Origin: an uncultured Clostridia bacterium
Lineage (GTDB): Bacteria > Bacillota > Clostridia > Oscillospirales > Oscillospiraceae
Direction: 5' to 3'
Length of the DNA: 32,898 bases
Assembly (NCBI GenBank): GCA_947365965.1
Contig: CANAZG010000025.1
Span: forward strand, 1-32,898
Part shown: piece after piece, positions 23,943 to 31,736 of the stretch
Position numbering within the stretch: the stretch's first letter is position 1
Layout of the letters: every line of letters begins with the position of its first letter
The notes under the pieces: model-generated
What the model was told of the DNA's origin: nothing
The model's input: only the letters and a program-made list of their open reading frames with translations
Database searches by the model: none
Program-made: the position numbers and the translations under genes

Positions 23943-25277
23943 TTACCGCTTCATGTTCACCAGCTCCTCCAGCATGGAGTCGGTGACGGTGACGATACGC
24001 GTGTTGGCCTGATAGCCGCGCTGGGTGAGGATCATGTTGGAGAACTCCGTGGCCACGTCGGCGGTGGAGGCCTCCAGGCCGGCGTTGCGGATCTTGATGC
24101 CCTTGCCCTGGCCGATGGACTCCTCAATGGGCGGGGGCGTGCTGTTGGTGGCGCCTCCAGCACCTCCAGCGGCGCCGGTAAGGGTTATCTTGTTATTGAG
24201 GAACTTGCCGGTGAGAACGCCGCCCACGCCGCTGATGTGGACGTCGCCGGAGCCCTCCATGGCCTGATAGTAGGGGCCGCCGATGTGGGTCACGCCGTCG
24301 GGGGAATCCACGCTGGCGATGGCCGCGTAGCCGATTACCACGGTCTGGCCGTTTTCGCAGGTGCCGATCACCGCGCCCTGCTCGCTGACCTGCAGATTCT
24401 TGATGCCGATGACCTCGTCCCGCATGTTGGGCTTGGGGACCTCCAGTGAATTCAGATAAGGCTCAGCAATTTTATTGCCGCTGCCGTCCGCATTAACGGT
24501 TCCGCCAACCTGATCCAGTTTACTAGGATCCAGTTTGCCCTTTTCGTCATAATATTTCGGGTCCGCCAAGGATACATTCAGCCGTGAGCCGTTGGCATCC
24601 TTTGTCGGCGTGCCCAGCATCTGATAGACAGGATCGCCTGTCTGCCAATTGGTACTGCCATCGTCTTTCAGGCCGCCGTTCTCCTTCGTCGGCACATCGG
24701 CCGCCACAGGCAGGCGCAGAGGGACCAGCTGGGTGCTGACAATCAGCTTGTCGGTGATATTTTTCCCCGCTGCCACCGCCGCCGCGATATCAGCCTCCGT
24801 TGCATTTGCATTGTAGTCCGGATTGTACACCGTGGCGAAGCCATAGAGCACGTTGCCCCGGCGATCGCAGATATACCCCTCGGGGTCCTTCCAGAAGTCG
24901 CCCATGCGGCTGAGCTTGGGCTTGGTGAAGTCCTCCGCGCCGTTGATGACCATATCCTTGTCGCCCACCATGAAGAAGCCCTCGCCGTCGATCATGCAGT
25001 CCAGGCCGAAGCCGGTGGGGCTGTAGGTGCCGGCGGCCATGTTCAGGTCAATGGACCCGATGGAGGAGCCGTAACCCACCTGGGAGGGGTTGTTGCCGCC
25101 GGCGCTGACGCCGCCGTCGCTGCCGGAGCGGCTGGTGGTGTACAGGGACTCCTGGAAGGTCATTCTCTGGGCCTTGTAGGCGTTGGTGTTGACGTTTGCG
25201 ATGTTGTTGCCGATTACGTTGAGGTTCGCCATATGGGTTTTCAGGCCGCCGATGGCGGCATACATTGCACCAGTCAT
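23943..25277 (-). CDS. flgE: FlgE, flagellar hook protein
   Basis: Main structural subunit of the hook, 444 residues, exported by the flagellar system. The N-terminus has the rod/hook signature LNVIGNNIANVNTNAYKAQR (19-38), the core has LDCMIDGEGFFMVGDKDM, and the C-terminus ends in SNMILTQRGYQANTRIVTVT followed by a short helix. The middle, surface-exposed domain (encoded near 24430-24840) is lower in GC than the ends. A glycine-alanine patch (GAAGGAGGA) sits near the C-terminal third. AAAAGGAGATC precedes the ATG. flgD and the TIGR02530 protein lie upstream. Confidence 0.96.
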   Translation of the reverse strand: MTGAMYAAIGGLKTHMANLNVIGNNIANVNTNAYKAQRMTFQESLYTTSRSGSDGGVSAGGNNPSQVGYGSSIGSIDLNMAAGTYSPTGFGLDCMIDGEGFFMVGDKDMVINGAEDFTKPKLSRMGDFWKDPEGYICDRRGNVLYGFATVYNPDYNANATEADIAAAVAAGKNITDKLIVSTQLVPLRLPVAADVPTKENGGLKDDGSTNWQTGDPVYQMLGTPTKDANGSRLNVSLADPKYYDEKGKLDPSKLDQVGGTVNADGSGNKIAEPYLNSLEVPKPNMRDEVIGIKNLQVSEQGAVIGTCENGQTVVIGYAAIASVDSPDGVTHIGGPYYQAMEGSGDVHISGVGGVLTGKFLNNKITLTGAAGGAGGATNSTPPPIEESIGQGKGIKIRNAGLEASTADVATEFSNMILTQRGYQANTRIVTVTDSMLEELVNMKR

Positions 25278-25310
25278 GGAATAAAGATCTCCTTTTCTTT
25301 GGGCGCTGCC

Positions 25311-25337
25311 GGTCCCCCGTCAGTCGGGCGGGGGACC
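25311..25337 (-). promoter_or_regulatory. 9-bp stem-loop in the flgE leader
   Basis: GGTCCCCCG (25311-25319) pairs with CGGGGGACC (25329-25337) around a nine-base loop. It lies on the transcript between the TIGR02530 gene and flgE, about 30 bases before the flgE ATG, with no T-run. A role in stability or differential expression of the highly abundant hook subunit is inferred. Confidence 0.55.
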
Positions 25338-25366
25338 AAAGCATCCTGCAAAGGTCCTGCTTTTTC

Positions 25367-25771
25367 TTATTTCAGAAGCACAGCGCCGTCAATGTTTGTG
25401 AAAATATTCTCTGCCATCTCCTCCTGGGACATGGTGGTAATCACCCGCCCGTGGGGGACGTTGATAATAAAGGCCCGCGTCGCGTCGAAGGCCAGGATGT
25501 TGGTAGCTCCCTTGGCGCTCGCGCGCTCCACGCTGCTGGCCAGCTGGTCCATCAGGGTGTCCGTCACCTCGATGCCCCGCTCCTCGGCCCGGGCCATGGC
25601 GTGCTTGGAGAAGGCCACGGCAAAGCTCTCGGTGGCCTGGGCTGGGCTTTCCAGTTCCCTTCGGAGCATTGCGCCAAACTGGCCCCCCGCTTCCCTGCGG
25701 TGAACCGGCTGAACCTGCTCCACCTGATTGGCTCCCGGTACGGGAGTAATCCGCTCAATACGTTCTATCAT
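25367..25771 (-). CDS. TIGR02530-type flagellar operon protein
   Basis: 134-residue protein of the flagellar operon family found between flgD and flgE in many Firmicutes. The family pattern is FSKHAMARAEERGIEV (54-69), then ASAKGATNILAFDATRAFII and HGRVITTMSQEEMAENIFTN near the C-terminus. Its exact function is not established; conservation next to hook genes suggests a role in hook assembly. No membrane segment or signal peptide. It is 39 bases downstream of flgD. Confidence 0.88.
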   Translation of the reverse strand: MIERIERITPVPGANQVEQVQPVHRREAGGQFGAMLRRELESPAQATESFAVAFSKHAMARAEERGIEVTDTLMDQLASSVERASAKGATNILAFDATRAFIINVPHGRVITTMSQEEMAENIFTNIDGAVLLK

Positions 25772-25810
25772 ACCGCCATCCTCTTTCCGGCGCGGCCCGG
25801 AACCCGGATC

Positions 25811-26572
25811 TCAGATTCCTTCCGTGGCGCCGACTCTCTCTCCAGCGGCTTCCGTTCCGCTGTCTGTGCTGCCTGTGTTGTCCGGGTTCTGCTGGTCTCC
25901 GCCTGTCTCCTCAAGGGGCTTGTTCGGATCGCTGGCGTCCGGGGCTCCGCCGCCGCCCTCCACACCGTCGGGATTCTCCGTATCGCCGGGTTTTTCCACG
26001 TCGTCGGGATTCTCGGTACCGTCAGGGTCCTCGGTGTCCGGCTTGCTGGGCAGGCGGCCCACGGCCATGACGCTACTGAGGGTGTAGCTCTTGTCACCGA
26101 TAAAGATCACGTTCATGCCGTCATAGATGCCGGTTGCGGTGACGGTGCCCACGATCTCCTCGATCTTCTTGGTCTCCTGGTTGTACACGCCCACCGTCAC
26201 TTCCTTGCCCACCAGGGACGCGGCGTAGCTCATCACGTTGGCCTGGGTCATCTCCTCCACCTGGGTGCTGATCTCGGTCATGGCCTGCATGACGGTCATC
26301 TGGATGAGCTGGTTCATCATGTCGTTGGTGTCCGCCTGGTTGTCGATGGTCTGGTTCTGCAGCTGGGTGACCATCAGCAGGAGCATGTCCTCAAAGGTGA
26401 GGCTGGAGTTGTCTCTGACCTTCTCTCTCGGTTCGCCTGTGTAATTTTCATCGGTATAGTAGGTGTCGTCCACCTTGCTGGGGCCAGTGCCGGCAGTACC
26501 GGCCGCGCCGGCCGCGCCGGCCGCGCCAGTGGTGCGGCTAAGCAGGTCAAAGCTGCTGCTCCAATCGCTCAT
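25811..26572 (-). CDS. flgD: FlgD, hook cap protein with long acidic tail
   Basis: Scaffold that caps the growing hook. The conserved N-terminal part is TFEDMLLLMVTQLQNQTIDN (59-78) followed by the helix QLIQMTVMQAMTEISTQVEE, then a core ending near residue 172 (SLVGKEVTVGVYNQ; SYTLSSVMAVGRLP). Residues 175-253 form a disordered tail rich in Asp, Glu, Pro, Gly and Asn with repeated EDPDG/ENPDD/ENPDG units, which is unusual. An Ala-Gly repeat (TGAAGAAGAAGTAG, about 15-28) lies near the N-terminus. It sits between fliK and the TIGR02530 gene. Confidence 0.93.
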   Translation of the reverse strand: MSDWSSSFDLLSRTTGAAGAAGAAGTAGTGPSKVDDTYYTDENYTGEPREKVRDNSSLTFEDMLLLMVTQLQNQTIDNQADTNDMMNQLIQMTVMQAMTEISTQVEEMTQANVMSYAASLVGKEVTVGVYNQETKKIEEIVGTVTATGIYDGMNVIFIGDKSYTLSSVMAVGRLPSKPDTEDPDGTENPDDVEKPGDTENPDGVEGGGGAPDASDPNKPLEETGGDQQNPDNTGSTDSGTEAAGERVGATEGI

Positions 26573-26605
26573 TGGCTCTCACTCCTTTCTTGTTGTAAAC
26601 TTCGG

Positions 26606-27784
26606 TCAAAGGGTTTCTTCCGCTCCGAACAGGCCCAGACGCAGCTTCTGGATGAAGTCCTGGCCGCTGGACGGATTGTCCTGCCGGTTCTCCTGCTGCC
26701 GCTGGCGCTGCTGCTGTCCCCGTCCGTCGGGGTCCGCCTGCTGGAAGTGCTGTTCCTGGCTGTCCTGATTGCGCTGGACTTCCACGTGGACCTCCTGGCC
26801 CGCGCCGTAGCTCTGCAGGGCCGTGTGCAGGCCGTCCAGATGCTGCTGAAGCAGTCCTGCCGCCCGGCTGTTGGCCGCGTGGAGCACCACCTGCAAAGCG
26901 CCGCTGGCGTCCTTGGTCATCTCGATGGTCACCGCGCCCAGGTTCACCGGGGTCAGTCGGATCTCCACCCGCTCCGCGCCGGTCTGCACCGCCTGCCGGA
27001 TGGTGTCGGCCAGCTTGGCCTCCATGTCAGGCTTCTGGGTGTCCACGGTCTCATACCGCTCGCCCACCTTCACAGGGGTGGCCTGGGTCTCCCGGAATAC
27101 GGTCTGCTCCGGCTCCGCAGTCTCGCCCTGGAGCTTCTCAGCGTCCTCCTCCGGCGTTTCCACCTGCCTGACCTCTCCGTCCTGGAGCTGGGTCTTCTCG
27201 GCGGACTGCTCAGGTACCTCCGCCTCTGTCTCTGTCTGCTGGACCGGCTGCTGCTCTGCGCTCTGCTGCTGGACCTCCGCCGTCTCCCCGGTGGGCTCGC
27301 TCATGGCCTGCCGGAAGTCCCCCTGCTCCTCGCCTGTGGGGGTCTCCATCTCCACCGTGGTCTCCACGCCGGTGTCAAGCATCTGTCCGTCCAGGTTCAT
27401 GGCGGTCTCCTCCACCGTCTCCTGGGGGAGTGCCTCCACAGGGGCGGGAATGGCCGCTTCCTCCGCTGCCGGAGTAATCTCGGGCCGGAACAGGTCCAGA
27501 ATCACGGCGTTGGGGTTGGCGGTCATGTCCTCGGGACGGAGCTCCTCCTTCTCCTGGTTCTGCACAGGAGCGGTTCCCTCCGCCGTCTCCTCCTCGCCCT
27601 TCTTGTTCTCCACGTTCTTGCCGGTCTCATCCTTGGCCTCGGGCTTCTGAACGTCCTTCTGGGTCTTATCCATCAGATCCTGGAAGCTGGCGCCCTTGTC
27701 CTTGCTCCCGGTCTGGGGCAGTCCGGTCATGGACGCCGCGATCTGCTGCATCTGCTGGAGCATATAGTTCTCTGTCACATTCAT
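26606..27784 (-). CDS. fliK: FliK, hook-length control protein
   Basis: 392-residue exported molecular ruler that triggers the FlhB switch. The centre is Glu-, Gln-, Thr- and Pro-rich and disordered, as expected. The C-terminal domain (roughly the last 120 residues) has the conserved block VEIRLTPVNLGAVTIEMTKD followed by VVLHAANSRAAGLLQQHLDG. A Gln-rich tail (RGQQQRQRQQ) follows. It precedes flgD by 33 bases and follows the unrecognised 350-residue gene by 22 bases. Confidence 0.92.
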   Translation of the reverse strand: MNVTENYMLQQMQQIAASMTGLPQTGSKDKGASFQDLMDKTQKDVQKPEAKDETGKNVENKKGEEETAEGTAPVQNQEKEELRPEDMTANPNAVILDLFRPEITPAAEEAAIPAPVEALPQETVEETAMNLDGQMLDTGVETTVEMETPTGEEQGDFRQAMSEPTGETAEVQQQSAEQQPVQQTETEAEVPEQSAEKTQLQDGEVRQVETPEEDAEKLQGETAEPEQTVFRETQATPVKVGERYETVDTQKPDMEAKLADTIRQAVQTGAERVEIRLTPVNLGAVTIEMTKDASGALQVVLHAANSRAAGLLQQHLDGLHTALQSYGAGQEVHVEVQRNQDSQEQHFQQADPDGRGQQQRQRQQENRQDNPSSGQDFIQKLRLGLFGAEETL

Positions 27785-27806
27785 TGTCCGGTAGTCACCT
27801 CTTTTC

Positions 27807-28859
27807 TTACGGGGTTTCGCTGGATGAAATTTGTTCTCTCTGCCGCCTCATGAGCAGCTGGGACAGGGTCTCGAAGGAATCCTCCTCCTCCCGTCCGCCG
27901 GTGAGGTCCGCCGGGTCAAAGTAGATGCCCAGCTCTCTGAGCCGCTGGAGGAACAGCTCCAGCCGCACTCTCTCCGGGTCCTGGGAGTCCAGCTCACCGA
28001 TCCGCTGTGCGATCTCCGCCGTGGAGAGGGTGATGTCAGACCGATGGGTGTCCCTCTTGCCGCTCATGGTGTCCAGGACCAGGCCCAGCGCGTCGATGAT
28101 GGCCTGCTCTCGCTCCTGGTCCTCCCGCTCCTCCATTTTCAGGCGGAGGGTCTCCAGGATCCCGCTGTAGAAGTCGCTGTTCGGGTCCGCCAGCTGACGG
28201 ACCAGATCGGCCTTCTTCCTGTCCTCGCCGGACTGGGACTTTTGCAGGGCCTCCATGCGCTCAAGGATGCCGGAAACGGTCTCGTACCGCTCACGGTTCT
28301 GCTCCTTGGTCTCCTCATCCATGCCCCCCATCACCACATTCTGCCTGCTGAGCATATCGCGCAGCCAGCTCAGGATATCGCCGCCGGCCTCGGCCGGACT
28401 TCCGACATCCGATTGGTTTCCGGTGAGGATGTGCGCATCCCAGTTGCTGCCTACGAACGCGCCGCTGGCGTCAAAGTATCCGAGGGAGAACATGCCGTTG
28501 TAGCCCATCAGACGCTTTTCATACTGGGAAATCGCCCCCATGTCCGCCAGATCATCCAGAAAGCTGCTGTACTCCTCCTGGCTCATGTCGCGGGGGTTGT
28601 ACCGATTGGCAAGCGCGGCAATCTCCGTATCGGAGAGGGAGGCGCGCTGTGTGCTCCCGGCGTAGAGAAAGTCCTTCTGGGCCTCTCCGCTGCTCCAGCG
28701 CTCCTCGTGGGCCCGGAGCATCTGTTGGACAAACTCCTCCCGGGAGAGGGTTCCCAGCTGCTCCTTCAGGGAGCCGCCGGCCAGATCGGGGTTGCAGGTG
28801 TAGACGCTGTACAGGTTATTTGCCAGTGCTGTCAGGTCCTGTGCTCCTAAGAAATACAT
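27807..28859 (-). CDS. Unrecognised flagellar-operon protein between fliJ and fliK
   Basis: I do not recognise this 350-residue protein. It is soluble, largely helical and charged, with no signal peptide, membrane segment or cysteine-rich site. The N-terminal 110 residues hold helices such as SLKEQLGTLSREEFVQQML and EEYSSFLDDLADMGAISQYE. The middle has a less helical patch (MGYNGMFSLGYFDASGAFVG), and about 190-265 is heavily charged and coiled-coil-like (QNRERYETVSGILERMEALQ). In Firmicutes the fliJ-fliK slot commonly holds a MotE/YlxF-like protein; this one lacks that family's membrane anchor. Position suggests a role in export, ruler function or hook building. The ATG follows CAGGAGAAAAAAG. 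Confidence 0.75.
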   Translation of the reverse strand: MYFLGAQDLTALANNLYSVYTCNPDLAGGSLKEQLGTLSREEFVQQMLRAHEERWSSGEAQKDFLYAGSTQRASLSDTEIAALANRYNPRDMSQEEYSSFLDDLADMGAISQYEKRLMGYNGMFSLGYFDASGAFVGSNWDAHILTGNQSDVGSPAEAGGDILSWLRDMLSRQNVVMGGMDEETKEQNRERYETVSGILERMEALQKSQSGEDRKKADLVRQLADPNSDFYSGILETLRLKMEEREDQEREQAIIDALGLVLDTMSGKRDTHRSDITLSTAEIAQRIGELDSQDPERVRLELFLQRLRELGIYFDPADLTGGREEEDSFETLSQLLMRRQREQISSSETP

Positions 28860-29040
28860 CTTTTTTCTCCTGTGTCGTTTCTCCGCGCATCCGCGTGTGG
28901 GTAAGTTTTCCGGCGGCCTTGCTTCGCCGCCGCCCGCTCACCTCCCCTCCCTGTTGGAATGGGATATGCGCCTGAGACTGCCTCACCACCTCTCCTGCGA
29001 ATTTTATCTGAGAACGCCCCGCAGGGCGGTACTCACCATT
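28860..29040 (-). other. 181-base gap between fliJ and the unrecognised gene
   Basis: Just after the fliJ stop, a small hairpin (CGCCC/GGGCG) lies on the transcript, and a second (GGCGGC/GCCGCC) lies nearer the next gene. Neither is followed by a T-run. I see no promoter matching sigma-A or sigma-28. A possible 56-codon GTG-started frame overlaps the next gene and is not convincing. Confidence 0.5.
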
Positions 29041-29493
29041 CTATGCGCTCTGGGCCGCCATGACCCGCTTGGTGGAGACCAGCTCGTCGATCATGGCCTC
29101 CTCGCTCTTCTGCACGGCCTTGTTGTAGCTCTCCAGCTTCTTCTCCCGCAGCTTCTCAATAGCGGAGGTGTCCTTCTTCGCCTCCACCACCTGCTCCCGC
29201 TTGGCCTCCTCCTGGGCCCGCAGCTCCTCCAGGCGCTCTGTCTCCTCCTGGATCTGCCGCTCCATGGAGCGCAGGTACTGCTCGTACTTCATAGCGTCCA
29301 CAATGCTGATGCCGCTGAGCTTGTGGCGGGTGAACTCGTGGTCCATATGGCGGTAACCGGCCTCCAGCTCCTCCAGAAGCTGCTCCTGGTCCCGCACCTG
29401 GGCCAGGATGGCCCCGTGCTCGGCCTGGAGGGCGGAGAGGACCTGCTGCTTGTAGTCCAGCACGGTCTCCAGGGAAAATCGAAATTTCTTCAT
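29041..29493 (-). CDS. fliJ: FliJ, export ATPase-associated coiled-coil protein
   Basis: 150-residue coiled-coil protein that sits in the FliI hexamer and links it to FlhA. It opens with KKFRFSLETVLDYKQQV, the usual FliJ N-terminal pattern, and is charged and heptad-repeated throughout (LRSMERQIQEETERLEELRA). It lies 20 bases downstream of fliI, as in most flagellar operons. Confidence 0.93.
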   Translation of the reverse strand: MKKFRFSLETVLDYKQQVLSALQAEHGAILAQVRDQEQLLEELEAGYRHMDHEFTRHKLSGISIVDAMKYEQYLRSMERQIQEETERLEELRAQEEAKREQVVEAKKDTSAIEKLREKKLESYNKAVQKSEEAMIDELVSTKRVMAAQSA

Positions 29494-29513
29494 AGCTCCT
29501 CTCCCTGTCTTTT

Positions 29514-30815
29514 CTACTGCATGATACGCCGCAGCTGGTTCAGGCTCTCCTCGTGGGAGAAGGCCTCGTCCACGCCCTGCATGAGGAACTGGTTGATGGC
29601 GTCGATCTTTTTCAGCGCGTGGTCCAGCTTGGGGTTGGTCCCCGCCTTGTAGGCGCCGATGGACACCAGATCCGCGTTCTTCTCATATACGCCCATGATA
29701 TCCCGCAGCTTTCCGGCCAGCTGCCGGTGCTCCGGGGTGACGATCTCCGCCATCAGACGGGAGATGCTGGCCCCCACGTCGATGGCCGGGAAGTGGTTGG
29801 CGTTGGCCAGCTGGCGGGAGAGGACGATGTGTCCGTCCAGGATGCCGCGGACCGTGTCCGCGATGGGCTCGTTGGTGTCGTCGCCCTCCACCAGCACGGT
29901 GTATACGCCGGTGATGGAGCCCTTTTCAAAGTTGCCGCTGCGCTCCAGGAGCTTGGGCATCTCCGCGTACATGGAGGGGGTGTAGCCCCGGGCCACCGGC
30001 GGCTCCCCGATGGCCAGCCCGATCTCCCGCTGGGCCATGGCGAACCGGGTGAGGGAGTCCATCATCAGCAGCACGTCGTACCCCTGGTCCCGGAAGTACT
30101 CGGCAATGCTGGTGGCCACGCTGGGGCACTTCATGCGCAGCATGGCCGGCTGGTCGGAGGTTGCCACCACCAGGATGGAGCGGCGCATCCCCTCCTCCCC
30201 CAGGTCCTTCTGCATGAACTCCAGCACCTCGCGGCCGCGCTCGCCCACCAGGGCGATGACGTTGATATCCGCCTTCACGTTCTTGGCGATCATGCCCAGG
30301 AGGGTGGACTTGCCCACGCCGGAGCCGGCGAAGATGCCGATTCTCTGGCCCTTGCCGATGGTCAGGAGGCTGTCGATGGCCTTGACCCCGAACTCCATCC
30401 GCTCCCGGATGGGGGGCCGGGTCATGGGGTTGATGTAGGCGGAGTCCACGGAGAAGGTGTCCCCCCGCCCGAAGGGCTCCAGCCCGTCGATGGGCTGGCC
30501 CAAAGCGTTGATGACCCGTCCCCGGAGGAAGGGGCCCACCGGCAGGGTGAGCCGCTTGCCCGTATTGCGGACAAAGTTGCCCGCAGAAATCCCGCTCATG
30601 TTGGCATAGGGCATCAGCAGGATGTGATCGTTCTTGAACCCCACCACCTCGGCGGGGACCTGACCTCCGGACTCGTTGGAGTAGATGCGGCAGATGTCGC
30701 CGATGGCGGCCCGGCCGCCGGAGGCCTCAATGGACATGCCCACGATGTTTTCAATTTTCCCGGTGCGGCTCATGGTCTCCGCCGACCGGACAAGTGGAAT
30801 CAGTTCGCGGAACAT
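29514..30815 (-). CDS. fliI: FliI, flagellum-specific export ATPase
   Basis: F1-beta-like cytoplasmic ATPase of 433 residues that energises substrate unfolding and export. Walker A is GIFAGSGVGKST (160-171), Walker B is VLLMMDSLTRFA, and the downstream family block GEPPVARGYTPSMYAEMPKL is intact. Length is typical. It lies between fliH, 30 bases upstream, and fliJ, 20 bases downstream. Confidence 0.98.
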   Translation of the reverse strand: MFRELIPLVRSAETMSRTGKIENIVGMSIEASGGRAAIGDICRIYSNESGGQVPAEVVGFKNDHILLMPYANMSGISAGNFVRNTGKRLTLPVGPFLRGRVINALGQPIDGLEPFGRGDTFSVDSAYINPMTRPPIRERMEFGVKAIDSLLTIGKGQRIGIFAGSGVGKSTLLGMIAKNVKADINVIALVGERGREVLEFMQKDLGEEGMRRSILVVATSDQPAMLRMKCPSVATSIAEYFRDQGYDVLLMMDSLTRFAMAQREIGLAIGEPPVARGYTPSMYAEMPKLLERSGNFEKGSITGVYTVLVEGDDTNEPIADTVRGILDGHIVLSRQLANANHFPAIDVGASISRLMAEIVTPEHRQLAGKLRDIMGVYEKNADLVSIGAYKAGTNPKLDHALKKIDAINQFLMQGVDEAFSHEESLNQLRRIMQ

Positions 30816-30845
30816 AGCCTGCCTTTCTCCTCTGTCGGGACGGTC

Positions 30846-31736
30846 CTACAGGGCGCCCATCTGGTCCCGCAGGAGATCCCGGATATTGGACATTTGGGTG
30901 GAGACGCTGGCGTCGATGATCTCCTCCGGCGTCTCGACGATGCAGGTGCCGCCCTCGTCGTCCCCCATGGGGACGATCTTCACGTGCTGGCTCAGGGCCC
31001 CCAGGGCCGTGGTGAGGGCGGGGGAGATCTGGGCAGCCCCCTTGGCGTCGCACCCGGAGATGTAGATGTGGACCCACTCCTGCCGCTTGAGGCGCTCCGT
31101 GGCGGCCTGGATCATGCGCACCACCACGTCCCTGCTGCTGCGCAGGCTCACCCGCACCACCTTCTCCGCAACTGCCAGACACAGGTCCAGCAGCTCCTCT
31201 CTGGACTGGAGGAGCATCTCCTCCCGGGCCATGTCTGCCTTCTCCAGATAGGCCTGCACCTCCTGCTCCAGCCGGGCCGCGGTGGCCTCCCGGTCCCGGG
31301 CCGCGTCCTCCATGGCCTTGGCGGTGCCCTCGGCGTAGCCCACGCGGTAGCCCTCGTCCCGGGCGCCCGCCCGGATCTGCTCCTGCTCCGCCTTGGCGTT
31401 GGCCCGGGCCTGCTCCACCAGCGTCTCCGCCTCCTCCCGGGCCTGCTTCAAGATCAGCTCGGCCTGGAGCTGGGCGTACTGCACCACGCCGCCGGAGCTG
31501 GACTGACTGGGCGCGTCGTCGTCCTCCTCCTCCGGAGCCGGAGGGGGGGGCTCAAGCTCCTCCTCCAGTCCGTCCTCGGCCGGCTCTGTGTAGTCGAAGC
31601 CGGCCTCCTCTCCAGCGGGTTCCTCCCCAGGCTGGTCGCCGGGCGCGGGCGGGGCCTCCATTTCAATGGTATCGGCTTCGGGAAATATGTACTCCTCCGC
31701 CTGGGGATTGAGGAACCCCTTGAGAATGTTACGCAA
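30846..31736 (-). CDS. fliH: FliH, regulator of the export ATPase
   Basis: 296-residue peripheral-stalk-like protein that binds FliI and docks it at the C-ring. The N-terminal third is acidic and proline-rich (about 20-82), followed by a long coiled coil (LQAELILKQAREEAETLVEQ; REATAARLEQEVQAYLEKAD) and a C-terminal globular domain (LCLAVAEKVVRVSLRSSRDV; GGTCIVETPEEIIDASVSTQ). Its start overlaps the end of fliG by eight bases, so the two are translationally coupled. Confidence 0.93.
   Translation of the reverse strand: MRNILKGFLNPQAEEYIFPEADTIEMEAPPAPGDQPGEEPAGEEAGFDYTEPAEDGLEEELEPPPPAPEEEDDDAPSQSSSGGVVQYAQLQAELILKQAREEAETLVEQARANAKAEQEQIRAGARDEGYRVGYAEGTAKAMEDAARDREATAARLEQEVQAYLEKADMAREEMLLQSREELLDLCLAVAEKVVRVSLRSSRDVVVRMIQAATERLKRQEWVHIYISGCDAKGAAQISPALTTALGALSQHVKIVPMGDDEGGTCIVETPEEIIDASVSTQMSNIRDLLRDQMGAL

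Noticed and set aside
28816..28986. Possible 56-codon GTG-started gene in the gap after fliJ
   Set aside because: It overlaps the start of the next gene, is very basic and low-complexity, and matches nothing recognisable; the ribosome-binding-like sequence could be chance.
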